Shown: piece after piece, positions 31,947 through 43,206 of the stretch
Numbering within the stretch: position 1 is the stretch's first letter
Layout: each line of letters starts with the position of its first letter
DNA from: Molanna angustata
Lineage: Eukaryota > Arthropoda > Insecta > Trichoptera > Molannidae
DNA: 64,000 bases
Assembly: GCA_963576475.1 (NCBI GenBank)
Contig: OY754990.1
Coordinates: forward strand, 11,587,061-11,651,060
Direction of reading: 5' to 3'
Translations under genes and position numbers: made by a program
The notes under the pieces: generated by a model
What the model was told of the DNA's origin: nothing
The model's input: the letters and a program-made list of their open reading frames with translations, nothing else
Database searches by the model: none

Positions 31947-32079
31947 GCGAAGACGTCGTCAATGGATGGCTATGGTGTCGGAGAGGACGGTGTCGACACC
32001 ATAGGGGATAATACTGATCTCGACATCTCATCTATATCCCCCCATGTACTGAACAAACAGGTGAAGACACCCACCACAG
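31947..32079 (+). CDS. Zinc-finger protein, exon 6 (linker exon A')
   Basis: Forty-four codons plus one base (residues 1107-1150). The acceptor is TTCTTCTTGTTATAG and the donor ACAG|GTAACC, phase 0 in and 1 out. It reads AKTSSMDGYGVGEDGV, then DTIGDNTDLDISSIS and KTPTT. The acidic (D/E)..DLDISS(L/I)S block and the TPT end are shared with exon 4. It is a diverged duplicate of exon A with an extra segment before the donor. Confidence 0.75.
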
Positions 32080-32225
32080 GTAACCTCAACTTTTACATTG
32101 GAAGTTAATAATTTTATTGAAAAACTTTTTAACTTCTCAATAGAGACGATGTTAAGACATTATAGAAGAACCAGGAACTCAAGACACCTACAGGGCTTAC
32201 GACATGTCATCGGCTGCGTTTTTTT

Positions 32226-32403
32226 TTTAAATAAAAAATGAATATGTCTTTGTTAAACAAGTACATATACATCTTCCTACGTTCCCTAAAATAAGCAAAT
32301 AAATGCTTGTGCTATAGTTGAACGAAATCGGTCGAGGCAGGATTCGAACTCGCAACCACTGGATTACTAACCCAGCCCGCTAACCGCTCTGCCATCGACC
32401 CAT
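32226..32403 (-). mobile_element. tRNA-headed SINE, complete copy
   Basis: The minus strand begins GGGTCGATGGCAGAGCGGTT, with a perfect A box TGGCAGAGCGG. It has an anticodon-like arm CTGGG-TTAGTAA-TCCAG (AGT, Thr-like) and B box GTTCGAATCC. It then runs into a non-tRNA body and an A-rich tail at the left end. The T-arm no longer pairs fully, so it is a SINE rather than a tRNA gene. It splits a CAATAGAGA-family repeat. Confidence 0.82.
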
Positions 32404-32469
32404 CTATTCGTTTACGTGGTCACTTTAAGTGCTTGCGCAATGTTCACCAATTATGCCTTCCTATTGAGT

Positions 32470-32640
32470 TATTATTATTTATTTATTTACCTTTTATCAC
32501 ACCATATTTATCATGACAACAATAAGTTGATTACTGCTGCCCAACTAGGAAATCCTGTTCTAGGGCTAGCAGTTTACAATTTATATTGATAATTATATGC
32601 AATTATGAACCAGGTGATTGTTCCCGTTCCACACTAAATA
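32470..32640 (-). mobile_element. Retroelement 3'-end stub
   Basis: ATTACTGCTGCCCAACTAGG, CCTGTTCTAGGGCTAGCAGT and TTACAATTT recur at 41566-41625 in the same orientation. Both begin with an ATTTATTTATTT-like tract, consistent with the A-rich tail of a minus-strand LINE or SINE. The family is not identified. Confidence 0.5.
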
Positions 32641-32941
32641 TGTACACAATCTCAACTTTCTGCACTCACAATCATTACCTCAACAAACATATTATGGGCT
32701 CACTCAAAACAGATCAACCAGGTCCCAATGTCCGCCATAATACCTGTCATAAATCCAATCTCTGACGCAATTTTTATTTCAGAGCCATAGAAAGAGACTA
32801 GTTAACTATGTTGGTGTAATTAATATGAATCACGTGGTTCCCAAATCAAATCAAATATGTGTTATGTGTTACTCAAAGAGCATCGCAAACGCAATAAGGC
32901 ATAGTTACAAATGTTGTTAATATTTTTTTTAGTTCTGTTAT

Positions 32942-33306
32942 TGTTGCGTATAGAGAGAAGGGAAAATATTGCACCTACCTTGGCAGCCTTCTTCCTTCGT
33001 CTTGTGTAGTGTCTTCACGGAGGGCACCACACTAACCTCTATAACACAACACTGAATTACACTTTAAAACTTCCTCTGAACACGGTTCAGGAATTCAAAA
33101 TAGCGCACGGCGCGTAGTTTCGATGATTGATGCGAAAAGGTAGAAAATATGTATATTTTCTCTTGAGTCGACTATATAACTTTCTGTCACAGTGCAATGC
33201 GTTCACACACGACGAGAGAGTATTGACGATTGTTTTTTGTTCCTATGTAGGTAACAATATTTCAGGGATCGGAAAAGGTTGGAAGTGTTGCCACATTTAC
33301 CGAACA
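32942..33306 (-). mobile_element. BEL/Pao 3' LTR (365 bp)
   Basis: It begins TGTTGCG and ends CGAACA (TG...CA), and matches 39200-39564 with three differences by eye (about 99.2% identity). The 5-bp target duplication GTTAT lies at 32937-32941. A polypurine tract adjoins it inside the element (plus strand TCCTCCCCTCC at 33307-33317). Confidence 0.95.
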
Positions 33307-33557
33307 TCCTCCCCTCCGAAGAGGCCTGGTATGTATACCACGGCTCTTCTAAAACTATATGACAAACACATAACGAAATATAAAAAAAATACATAAATTT
33401 GGAGACATATAGCAAACAAATCCCCAAACTTAATGGTCATGTGAAGGTACGACCTTCATACAAGCAAAAAAAATAAGATAAGCAAAAAAAATAAGATAAA
33501 CAAAAAAGGTAAAAAAAAGTATACCTAACTAATACAAAATAAAGGAAAACTTAAACT

Positions 33558-36500
33558 TTACAAATCATTGTCATTTTGACAAGGAAGTGGGCATAGCTTC
33601 GAAACTGGTCTCATCAAGATACCACTAGGTGTCTTTAATTCAACCACACGAGTGACTCCGTCCTGAGAGGAGACAAGCTTCGATATTCTACCCAATCGCC
33701 ACTGCAAGGGTGGCATGTTGTCCTCTCGTATGACAACAAGATCTCCGATATTTGGAGGAATCGTGGCCTTAAGCCATTTAGATCTCTGCTGGAGAGTATG
33801 CAGGTACTCTCGCTGCCACCTGTTCCAGAATGATTGGGAAATCGACTTAATTAATTGGTAACGTGTAAGTCTAGAAACGTGCACGTCATCCATACGTTTT
33901 TCAGGAACGGCTACAAGAGGTTGACCTATTAAAAAATGGCCTGGAGTTAGTACATTCCACTCTGAGGCGTCCTCCGACAGAGACGTTAAAGGTCTTGAAT
34001 TCATGACTGCCTCTACTTCCGCACAAACCGTCATGAACTCTTCTAAAGTTAATATCTGCTCTCCAATTACTCTCTTCAGTAAGGTTTTAGCCACCTTGAT
34101 TCCGGCTTCAAACAATCCTCCGCTGTTTGGGTAACTTGGAGCATTAAAATGCCAAGTGATACCACGCTGGCTGGCTTTGTTTGACAATACCTCCTGCATT
34201 GCTGAACTTGAGAGGTACTTATCAACTTCATTGAGATGTCTGCTACTCCCTACATAATTTGTGCCGCAATCTGATCGAATAAGCGTCGGAAGTCCTCTAC
34301 GGGATGAGAACCTCGAGAAGGCTGCAAGAAATCCCTCAGTTGAGAGGTCCGACACAACTTCTAGATGGACTGCCTTCGTGGCCAGACAGACAAATATGCA
34401 TAAGTAGGCCTTAAAGGTTTTAGAGTTTCTTATTTTATTTGCTCGCATAGTAAAGGGACCACCATAATCTGTGGCGACTCGTTCGAAGACCCGACCGACT
34501 CGAACACGGTCCGATGGGAGGTCTGCCATCTGAGGGCACACCGACTTGGGGTTTACCTTAAAACACGTGACGCACTTATGAATACGACTACGTATTACAC
34601 GCCGAGCAGAAACAATCCAAAACTGCTGTTGTAAAATAGCATTCAGCGCATTGGGACCGATATGGCAATGTACCTTATGATAGTTGTCTACAATCAGATT
34701 AGTTAAGTGAGAAGATTTAGGGAGAAGAATGGGAAATTTAGAATTATATGGAAGAGTAGAATGTCTCAGTCTCCCTCCAACTCGTATCATACCTTCGCTA
34801 TCCAGGAAGGGAAATAATTTTTGCAAGTGTTTCACGGAGCAGGGACGGCCATTCCTCAACTTGTCTATCTGTTCAGAAAACGCAATTAATTGTTCCCATT
34901 TAATAAGTTTGAAGAGCGATAATTTTAACTCCTCTACAGAAAGAGGACCGGTACATTTTTTAAATTTGTGACGACAATTATTGATAAATCTTATGCAGTA
35001 AGCTGTAGTTCGTTGCAGTCGTTGCAAGGAACTAAATTTAATAACAAAAGACTCCTCCATGTCTGCACATAGAGCAATCACCTTGGTCTCACGGAGACCA
35101 GGGAGTTTGTGTGAGTCTAAAGACTCTCTCTTTTGGCACGGCCAAGTTTCGAAAGAGTCCTTTAGCCATGGTGGATGCCACCACAATTCATGATCCAATA
35201 ATACGGAGGGATATGCACCCCTAGATGAAATGTCAGCGCAGTTTAATTTTGATGGTACATATCTCCATGTGATATGGGCCGTAGAACTTAAAATCTGGGA
35301 AACACGGTTTCCTTCGTAGATTTGTAGTAAGTGAGGCGGGGTTTGGAGCCACGACAGGCAAATAGTGGAGTCTGACCAACAAATTACATTATCAATTTTG
35401 ATTCTACCAAGGAATGACGAAACGCAAAAATTTATTAAACGTGTTAACAACAATGCAGCATTTAATTCTAGTCTAGGGATAGTCATCTTCGTGCGCACAG
35501 GGGCTACCTTTGACTTAGCCGCCAAGAGGCTGACATTCACCTGACCCTCATTGTTCGCGGTTCTAAGATACACGACTGCAGCATATCCACAGAGTGAACC
35601 ATCGCAAAATCCATGTATGGATACTTCAGTTAAACCCTCGTGAAATGCTTGTCTTGGAATATTAAATCTCTCAATAACACTTAAATCAGCTACAAAATTC
35701 TTCCATTCTTTGACAATTTCTTGAGGCGGAATGTCATCCCAAGAAGTGTGCAACAACCATAATTTCTGAATGATTAATTTTGCCTTGAACGTTATAGGAG
35801 AGATCCAACCCAATGGATCGAATATTCTTGCAATAGTAGATAAAATTGCTCTCTTGGTGCATTCATCTCCGGGCACATTCACTCGATACCTAAACACATC
35901 AGCTAATGAATCCCACTGGATCCCTAAGACCTTAATGCAAGGAGACGAGTCTGCAACGTCGAAAGATCTTGGCACTTCACAATGATCAGCTGGTACATCT
36001 TCAAGCAACTGGTTGCAATTCGATGACCATTTACGTAGCTCGAAACCTCCCATTTTTAGCAGTGAAATAAGTTCCTGCTTAAGTAGTACTGCATCCTGAA
36101 GTGTTGCAGCAGTGGTGATGATGTCATCAACAAATATTTGAGACTGTAAGACCTTCGAAGCCATAGGAAACTGAGACTCCCCAATCCTTGCGAGCTCACG
36201 GAGCACCCTCATGGAGGCATAAGGCGATGACGTCACGCCATATGTGACTGTGCACAAGGCGTAATGTCTAATAGGATCTGAAGGAGAGTCTCTCCAAAGA
36301 ATCAACTGATATGGCTGATCCTTGGGATCAATCAGAATCTGACGGAACATCATTTTAATATCGCAAATTAAAGCTATTGGATGAATACGAAAGTTAAGTA
36401 TGATGTCTGCAATATCGCGGTGTAATTTGGGGCCAGCATACAGACAGTCGTTGAGAGAAACTGAAGTAGATGTCTGTGCACTCGCATCAAATACTACCCT

Positions 36501-38681
36501 AATTTTTTTTGACTGATTTGTTGTTTTAAAAACGGCATGATGAGGTATATAATAATGCTTACCAGGTTGAGTCACACCCTTATAAAGAGTCATATGACCC
36601 AATGATAAATACTCATTCATAAAATTTGTATATTCGAATTTTAGGTTTTCATTTTGAGAAAATCGTTTTTCCAAATTTAAAAACCTACGCAGCGCGGCGT
36701 TGTAAGAATTTCCCAGTTGAGGGTGAATTTTCTTAAATGGCAGTCTAGCCATGAACCTACCGTTAGGTATTCTTTGAAGAGTTTTCATGAAAAACTCCTC
36801 ACATTGATCATCTTCTGGGTTGCAAGGCATTACCTCAGGAAGATTTTCTGAGTGCCAAAAATTTTCAATTAATTTATCTAACGAAGTTTCTGAGTGGAAG
36901 GAATGTATCGCAAGATTATTGCTCAACGTGCGATGAGATGAATCATCATATGGACCACTAATAACATAGCCAAAGATGGTTCCTAATGCCGTGGGTATGC
37001 CTTCTGAGAAATGAACTGACGAGCCATCCAAAAGACTTGCATACAAATCTGCTCCCAATAGAACGTCTATTTGAGCAGGTTCATAAAAATATTCATCAGC
37101 AAGGGATAAATTTTTATATGCATTACAAACCCTTTGAGGGACACGGGCTGGTGGTATATTATTGGTTAGGCGATTTAGTACTAGGGCCGTAGTAGAAATT
37201 AATTCACCACTGCGTTGTTTCATAGTAAGAAAAACTGAACCGCGAACCTGAGTAATATTTCCTCCCAGTGACGTCACTGGAACCTGAATTTTATTGCGCT
37301 TTAATGATAGACGCTGAATGCAACTCTCCGTTATGAAGGAGGACATTGACCCACTATCTAGCAGACACCGTACAAGATGAAAGTTCCCAAATGAATCTTT
37401 AATAGGTATGCGAGCTGTAGCAAGTATGACTTGCTTCGTTTGAGAAATTGTGCCTGAATGAATTTCGGCAGATGTAATTAACTTGTTTTGATCTGAAACT
37501 GTTTGAACAATTTGTTTGTTTTCGAAATGTAGCAAAGTATTATGTTTATGTGACTGACACAATTTACATTTTCCGGAACTCTTGCAATTTTTAATATCGT
37601 GATTTTTCATACAAGAGAAACACAGTCGATTTTCCTTTACAAAATCACGACGTGTTTTAACGTCCTGCCTTTTAAATTGTTCGCATGCGAAAATTGCATG
37701 CGCTTGATTCTTGCAGAAATGACATTTAATGTTATTAGAAGGTAGCACAGAATGGAATGTACTCTTGAGTGTTTTTCCCTTTGAAAATTGCACAGAAGTA
37801 ACATCTAAGACATGACATTGATCTTCCAAAAATTGCAACAGTTTGGGAAATTTTGGCATCTCATTTTTGGGCAATGTTAATTCAAATCGGCAGCGTAAAT
37901 CAGAATACAATTTTCTTATTAATATATGAACCAAAATAAAGTCCCACTCATTAACATTGATATTCAAAGAAATTAACGCCTGCGAATTTTCCTTGACAAT
38001 ATTTAGAAAATTACGCAACTGTGATACATTTTCCACAGGCTTAACGGCGAGCAAATTCGATAAATGATTATCTGCAATTAACCTCACATTATTAAAACGT
38101 TCATTAATAAGTTTATATGCCAGATCATAGTTTTCTTCGCTTAAGGATAAGTGTTTTATCACACGTGAGGCATCATCCTTCAAGCAAGAGGACAGATAAT
38201 GCATTTTTTGAATGCCATTTAACTGATTATTCGAGTGAATCAATGTATTGAATATCGAGATAAAATTGTTGAAATCTACATATGAACCATTATAGGTAGG
38301 CAACGGTATATGTGGCAGACTGATATTTTGAATTCTACTGCTTTCATTATTTTTTGATACTTGCTTATCACTACATAATTCAAAATATATTTGTTTGATT
38401 TCATAATAGTTTTCGATAAACTGATTATACCTATCACTATGTGTCTCAGAATCGAAATCAGACTTTGCCGCGGCTTCTATGAGAATATGATTCTCATAAA
38501 ACTCGGATTTGATATTCTCTAAGTCAGAATAACGCACTTTAAATTTTATTATGTTCGATTCCGAGGGGTTTAATTTCGCCTGTATAGCGAAATCGAATAA
38601 ACACTTTAAATTTAAAGCTGCAAGTGAACACTTTACTGTTTTGTTCGTCATTTTAAACACAGATAATATAACTCTACACAA
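33558..38681 (-). CDS. BEL/Pao Gag-Pol polyprotein
   Basis: 1707 residues, no stop. An alternative start is Met11. The Gag part has a DUF1759-like region (LPHIPLPTYNGSYVDFNNF, about 120-260) and CCHC-type knuckles (CHFCKNQ at about 319; CFSCMKNHDIKNC and CKLC to about 380). The aspartic protease motif LLDSGS is near 440. Reverse transcriptase carries FRQILID and the FVDD box near 850. RNase H has FCDGSLCGYAA near 1025 and WSDST. Integrase has an H-H-C-C zinc region near 1339 and a DDE core (TDYGGPF near 1405, SDCGTNY near 1470, GLFEAGIK near 1523). A DUF5641-like C-terminus (SFWNRWQREYL, GRISKL) closes it. Domain order and length are those of a complete Pao/BEL Pol. Confidence 0.96.
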   Translation of the reverse strand: MCRVILSVFKMTNKTVKCSLAALNLKCLFDFAIQAKLNPSESNIIKFKVRYSDLENIKSEFYENHILIEAAAKSDFDSETHSDRYNQFIENYYEIKQIYFELCSDKQVSKNNESSRIQNISLPHIPLPTYNGSYVDFNNFISIFNTLIHSNNQLNGIQKMHYLSSCLKDDASRVIKHLSLSEENYDLAYKLINERFNNVRLIADNHLSNLLAVKPVENVSQLRNFLNIVKENSQALISLNINVNEWDFILVHILIRKLYSDLRCRFELTLPKNEMPKFPKLLQFLEDQCHVLDVTSVQFSKGKTLKSTFHSVLPSNNIKCHFCKNQAHAIFACEQFKRQDVKTRRDFVKENRLCFSCMKNHDIKNCKSSGKCKLCQSHKHNTLLHFENKQIVQTVSDQNKLITSAEIHSGTISQTKQVILATARIPIKDSFGNFHLVRCLLDSGSMSSFITESCIQRLSLKRNKIQVPVTSLGGNITQVRGSVFLTMKQRSGELISTTALVLNRLTNNIPPARVPQRVCNAYKNLSLADEYFYEPAQIDVLLGADLYASLLDGSSVHFSEGIPTALGTIFGYVISGPYDDSSHRTLSNNLAIHSFHSETSLDKLIENFWHSENLPEVMPCNPEDDQCEEFFMKTLQRIPNGRFMARLPFKKIHPQLGNSYNAALRRFLNLEKRFSQNENLKFEYTNFMNEYLSLGHMTLYKGVTQPGKHYYIPHHAVFKTTNQSKKIRVVFDASAQTSTSVSLNDCLYAGPKLHRDIADIILNFRIHPIALICDIKMMFRQILIDPKDQPYQLILWRDSPSDPIRHYALCTVTYGVTSSPYASMRVLRELARIGESQFPMASKVLQSQIFVDDIITTAATLQDAVLLKQELISLLKMGGFELRKWSSNCNQLLEDVPADHCEVPRSFDVADSSPCIKVLGIQWDSLADVFRYRVNVPGDECTKRAILSTIARIFDPLGWISPITFKAKLIIQKLWLLHTSWDDIPPQEIVKEWKNFVADLSVIERFNIPRQAFHEGLTEVSIHGFCDGSLCGYAAVVYLRTANNEGQVNVSLLAAKSKVAPVRTKMTIPRLELNAALLLTRLINFCVSSFLGRIKIDNVICWSDSTICLSWLQTPPHLLQIYEGNRVSQILSSTAHITWRYVPSKLNCADISSRGAYPSVLLDHELWWHPPWLKDSFETWPCQKRESLDSHKLPGLRETKVIALCADMEESFVIKFSSLQRLQRTTAYCIRFINNCRHKFKKCTGPLSVEELKLSLFKLIKWEQLIAFSEQIDKLRNGRPCSVKHLQKLFPFLDSEGMIRVGGRLRHSTLPYNSKFPILLPKSSHLTNLIVDNYHKVHCHIGPNALNAILQQQFWIVSARRVIRSRIHKCVTCFKVNPKSVCPQMADLPSDRVRVGRVFERVATDYGGPFTMRANKIRNSKTFKAYLCIFVCLATKAVHLEVVSDLSTEGFLAAFSRFSSRRGLPTLIRSDCGTNYVGSSRHLNEVDKYLSSSAMQEVLSNKASQRGITWHFNAPSYPNSGGLFEAGIKVAKTLLKRVIGEQILTLEEFMTVCAEVEAVMNSRPLTSLSEDASEWNVLTPGHFLIGQPLVAVPEKRMDDVHVSRLTRYQLIKSISQSFWNRWQREYLHTLQQRSKWLKATIPPNIGDLVVIREDNMPPLQWRLGRISKLVSSQDGVTRVVELKTPSGILMRPVSKLCPLPCQNDNDL

Positions 38682-39199
38682 GGAGTATATAATACTTTAA
38701 ACTATACATACAATATATTAATATAATATACACTTATTATTGTTATTTGTCAACATAAGATCGAGATATAGGTACCTAGATAATATTATACTGTACGGCT
38801 GTCAGTTCAGTAGTAAACAACGTGAAGTTAGTTACAGATATTTGACCATAGAAAATAATTCACACTGCTCTGAACTAAGCAACTATTGCCGTTTCACAAT
38901 AAAATAATTATAAGAATAGCCACAAAAAAAATAAATATAATTTTACCTACATAATTATGTAGTACACCGACCAAAACGAGGTTATTGTTTGCTATTGTCT
39001 TCAAATAATAAATTGATATTTCAGAATAATATTATGTATAATACTATGTTGAAATATTACAAATATAACGAAATAACACAATTTACGTGTGTTTTGTCAT
39101 ACAAATACGATTTGATGACGTCCGATGTGGCTGGAATTTAGGATAATAGGCTCGGAATGGACCATAGGATGGACAATTCGGATCGAAAGGACCAAAAGA
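38682..39199 (-). other. BEL/Pao 5' leader with candidate primer-binding site
   Basis: Untranslated region between the 5' LTR and the ORF. The candidate primer-binding site TGGTCCTTTCGATCC lies at about 39194-39180 on the minus strand. The matching tRNA is not identified. The rest is AT-rich. Confidence 0.6.
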
Positions 39200-39564
39200 T
39201 GTTGCGTATAGAGAGAAGGGAAAATATTGCACCTACCTTGGCAGCCTTCTTCCTTCGTCTTGTGTAGTGTCTTCACGGAGGGCACTACACCAACCTCTAT
39301 GACACAACACTGAATTACACTTTAAAACTTCCTCTGAACACGGTTCAGGAATTCAAAATAGCGCACGGCGCGTAGTTTCGATGATTGATGCGAAAAGGTA
39401 GAAAATATGTATATTTTCTCTTGAGTCGACTATATAACTTTCTGTCACAGTGCAATGCGTTCACACACGACGAGAGAGTATTGACGATTGTTTTTTGTTC
39501 CTATGTAGGTAACAATATTTCAGGGATCGGAAAAGGTTGGAAGTGTTGCCACATTTACCGAACA
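39200..39564 (-). mobile_element. BEL/Pao 5' LTR (365 bp)
   Basis: Partner of the LTR at 32942-33306. The visible differences are in the segment GGGCACTACACCAACCTCTA and the following ATGACAC. Flanked outside by GTTAT. It contains a TATATAAC-like stretch near 39430, which on the minus strand would lie in the upstream part. Confidence 0.95.
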
Positions 39565-39777
39565 GTTATCAATGTAATTTTTGAAAGTTCTATATATTTG
39601 AATAATGTGTAACAATTCACCTGAAAATAAGGAATTATATTATTGCCATCTATGAAGTAACAAAGAAACCTTTTTGTAATGCCATCTGTTGAGAAATTGG
39701 TTTGTAAACAATAAAAGTAACAGTCCTTATACACAAGGTTATATATAAGAATATATCTTATATATTACACAGTAACA

Positions 39778-41525
39778 TTGTGGTTCTTGATAAATAATGG
39801 CGTTAGACAGGGATGCGTGCTGTCTCCATGGCTCTTCAACCTGTACATTGACTTCTGTATAAGAGCCCTTAAGGATGAAAGCAAGGGTCTGAAACTGAGT
39901 AATGTAATAGTGCGTGATTTGATGTATGCAGATGACAAAGTACTGTTTTATTTATTTATTTAAGATTTGGTAAACGGTTAACATACAATATACATAAACA
40001 TAATATCAATCACAATAAATCAACCGTGCACACAAAAATCCCACAAGGCATAGCCTGTCTGTGGGTATACCAATTAAAAATATTCAAAATTATTTCGTTA
40101 GTAACATTAGTTATTTATAAAAATAAAATATAGCAAATTACTTTGGCAGGAAACAAGTGCAAAACATATAAAGTATACAAATTATATATGAAAAATATAC
40201 ATACACATATTTATATACGAAACATTAATAAGTTTACATGAATCAGCAGACTGACAGCGGTGCTACCAAATATTATACCCGCAGTCGATAGTAACAATAC
40301 TTGGCAAGTACAAGGATATGCATGTCGCAGTCAATCTACACATTCTAGTTAAAATTGAGAATTTCCAATAATGATTAAAAAAAAAATAATACTAATATAA
40401 AAAAATCATTGAACTTTTACACAAGAGCAGAATATTGAGAAAAAGAAAGACATAAGTGCACCAAATTGAAAACCCAACAAGTAAGAAACAAATAAATACA
40501 AATTATAATAAGGAGGAGTAGATTAATATTAATAAATTCAGAATAAATTTTTAATAGAGTTGTAACACCAACAAGTAAAATCTGTAGTAGAAAAAAAATA
40601 CTTATATAAAAATAAAAGAAAAATAATAGAAGCAGGGTCAGGAGACAAGAACCAAAAAGTATGATTCATTTATCAACTCAGATAATACAAGCAGTCAACA
40701 ATCACAATTTAATTTGAAAGATAAATGAATTAATTAACAAACAAACAAAAATAAAAAAATAGAAAGCTGAAAGTTAGCTGAAAGTGTGGAAGAGTTACAG
40801 TATCTTGTAAGCATGGTATATGAAGGATGCATAGAGAACAGTCTGAGAATGAATGAAAGAATGAATGGCTCGATCAAGTCGACGAGTATGTATATCTGGG
40901 AAGCATGTTTCAACAGAATGGACGACCTGATAAGGATATAGAAAGAAGAGTTATGGCAGGAAACAGAATGAATGGAGCACTGAGACCAGTTATGAATGAT
41001 CGCAACATAACAAAGGTTGCCAAAGTTGCCATTCATAACGCTATCTTAGTGCCAACGTTGATGTATGCAAGTGAGACCTGGACATGGCAGAAGTCGCACG
41101 AAAGCAGAATAAATGCTGTTGAAATGAGATCGCTAAGAAGAATCTGCAATAGAACGATGTATGACAGGGTAAGAAATGAGAACATAAGGAAAGAATGTAA
41201 GATGAAGAAAGATATCATTAATAGAATGAAAGTGAACACACTGAGATGGTTTGGTCACATGGGTAGAATTAATGAGGAACGCCTGACGAAGATAATATAC
41301 AATGCGGATAGGAATGGAATGAGAGGCCGGGGCCGCCCAAGAAAGGGATGGCACGACCATGTGAACGATATTCTGAAAGAAGAAAATGTTAGAAGCGTGT
41401 ACTGTAGACGAACATGTATGAGACGATGCATGAATGTTGACGAGGCGATGAATATGTGCCAGGATAGAAAGATATGGCGTTCGGTTCTCTCTGCCTACCC
41501 CGTAAGGGACATGGCGTGATAGTAT
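39778..41525 (+). mobile_element. RTE-like LINE (family 1), longest copy, interrupted
   Basis: The first part, 39778-39947, encodes NNGVRQGCVLSPWLFNLYID, FCIRALKDESKGLKLSN and LMYADDKVLF (RT blocks with the QGCVLSP and YADD motifs). After an insertion it resumes at about 40769 with a short garbled stretch. The 204-residue frame 40905-41519 follows: MFQQNGRPDKDIERRVMAGN, LMYASETWTWQKSHESRINA, MRSLRRICNRTMYDRVRNEN, LRWFGHMGRINEERLTK, RGRGRPRKGWHDHVNDIL, then CMRRCMNVDEAMNMC. It ends at the family 3' terminus CATGGCGTGATAGTATGTAT. The endonuclease and N-terminal RT parts are absent. Confidence 0.85.
39948..40768 (-). mobile_element. Insertion within the RTE-like LINE
   Basis: About 820 bp of AT-rich DNA separates the two halves of the RTE frame. 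It starts with TTTATTTATTTATTTAAG, consistent with the (TAAA)n tail of a minus-strand retroelement. A similar T-rich start followed by unrelated AT-rich sequence occurs near 61002. A short duplication of GCTGAAAGT flanks the right junction. No coding content is visible. Confidence 0.5.
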
Positions 41526-41770
41526 GTATTTATTTTTCACACCTTTATCACAAAGACTATTATGAAGATTACTGCTGCCCAACTAGGTAACCCTGTTCTA
41601 GGGCTAGCAGTTTACAATTTTACCAAGCCAAATATTTGATATTTTGGTTATACATAGTTACATAGAGCGGACACCAGACATCACAACACAGTAAATTACA
41701 ATATTACATAGTTACCAATATCTTAAACACAAAAGTATAAACTGATACAGTAAATTTTGATATGTTATTA
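41526..41770. mobile_element. Retroelement 3'-end stub
   Basis: Shares ATTACTGCTGCCCAACTAGG and CCTGTTCTAGGGCTAGCAGT with 32530-32585. It follows directly on the RTE 3' tail (TATGTATTTATTTTTC). Confidence 0.45.
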
Positions 41771-42004
41771 TTCTAATATTATTTCTACCATAATATGCAC
41801 AGCACACCCGTTGTTGTCATTTATGTTATGTAGCAGTTTGACATTAAAATTTGCTCTGTGGTCTTCTCAACATATGTATATACTCAGTAACAATATTATT
41901 TGACTTGAGTCACAAATCAAATAAAATACAAAATCAAGATGTATCTATGTATCTTATATAATGGTTATATATAAGAATATATCTTATATTTGTATTCTTG
42001 TAAT

Positions 42005-42750
42005 TAGAGATGGGAAAAACAGCTTATTTTTTTAAACGTTATAGACGTTTCGTTAATTTTAAATAACGTTATTTTTAAAGGCTTAAAAAGCAAAAAAAAA
42101 AATTAACACATTAAGATGCAATGAAAAAAAAGGTATGTTTTTGAAATAAATATAATGTACTTTTAATTTTTTTGCTTCATCTAGAAAGTATTTAAAATGT
42201 AGTCTAAAACCTTTGACGAAAATACAGTAGAAATGTTATACAATACATAGGTACATAAGTTTAAAAATTATGTTGATAATAATTTAGTACGCTTGAATCA
42301 TCGAACAAAGCCGACAACACACAATAAACCAACCCGATAGGCGTTTTAAACGATACTGAAGAAACCAAAAATAAACGTTTACAAAAATCAGTAATAATAA
42401 TAACTTACAACGTCGAACGAAACAAGACGATTTGAATCTGATCATTCGTCACAATGATGTCAACAGATGTCTAGCGACCCACAACGCTCGCCGCCGTACA
42501 GCTTATCATAAATCACAATCGTCTCGCAACGTTGTCGTTAAAAATAATACATCTTTGTTATGATTATAAAATAAGCTTTTAACGAAAAACAGCTTTTAAC
42601 GAAATCATCATCGGAACGTTATGATTCATGATTGAAATCGTTGTAACACTCGCAACGTTCAACGAATATGGTTTAAAATTTATAATGTTTAATTGATTAT
42701 TTTTTTTAAACGATTATTTTAATCAGCTTTCGTTTAAACGATCATCTCTA
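42005..42750. mobile_element. hAT-like non-autonomous element
   Basis: It starts TAGAGATGGGAAAAA and ends ATCATCTCTA, so the termini are inverted TAGAGATG copies, typical of hAT elements. The flanks are CTTGTAAT (41997-42004) and CTTATAAT (42751-42758), an 8-bp target duplication with one mismatch. Subterminal TTTAAACG repeats occur at both ends. No transposase ORF is present. Confidence 0.72.
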
Positions 42751-42758
42751 CTTATAAT

Positions 42759-43206
42759 GTTGTACTGTGCATGTTCTCACTAAAGGTATCACCTCACTGT
42801 ATCACCTCCCGTTAACTTGGAATACCTTAGTGATTTGTTGTCTACCAATTACTGAAAATACTATACTCACTAATAGACCTATGTGCAAATACCATTCTAA
42901 TATATATAATAATACAAATAAAATATATTTACACGGTGTGTCACTGCACCATGTGTTGGGAGAGATGAAAATATGCACTGGGCAAAACACTAAAACACTC
43001 TCCTCAACAATTTGCATTTTACAGATACGACTGTTAGTCAGGAGAGGGACGATATGTACACATGCACTTAACTTACGTAGTTCTAGTATGTAATTGTATT
43101 TGTACCTTCTTCATTGTATTGTTAATAATAAATAAATAAATTAATTATCGATGAAGTTTTTATTTGGTAGAATTCCATTATAGATATAAATAAATAAATG
43201 TTTCAG
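42759..43206. other. Intron 6 end, nothing recognised
   Basis: AT-rich sequence before exon 7. The open frame at 42767-43093 shows no motif. Nothing else is assigned. Confidence 0.4.

Larger units (their letters stand above)
32942..39564 (-). mobile_element. Complete BEL/Pao LTR retrotransposon
   Basis: A 6623-bp element with two 365-bp LTRs, 5-bp target duplications GTTAT (32937-32941 and 39565-39569), and a polypurine tract next to the 3' LTR. A candidate primer-binding site TGGTCCTTTCGATCC starts 5 nt inside the 5' LTR (39194 downward on the minus strand). One uninterrupted 1707-codon gag-pol ORF spans it. Near-identical LTRs and an intact ORF indicate recent insertion and possible autonomy. 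It sits in intron 6 of the zinc-finger gene, antisense to it. No envelope gene is present. Confidence 0.95.

Noticed and set aside
32226..32403. tRNA-Thr(AGT) gene
   Set aside because: A and B boxes and an anticodon-like arm are present, but the T and D arms pair poorly. It has a long non-tRNA body with an A-rich tail, and several similar copies exist, so it is a SINE.
42767..43093. Plus-strand 108-codon ORF before exon 7
   Set aside because: Low-complexity composition, no acceptor-donor pair in a compatible phase, no domain.
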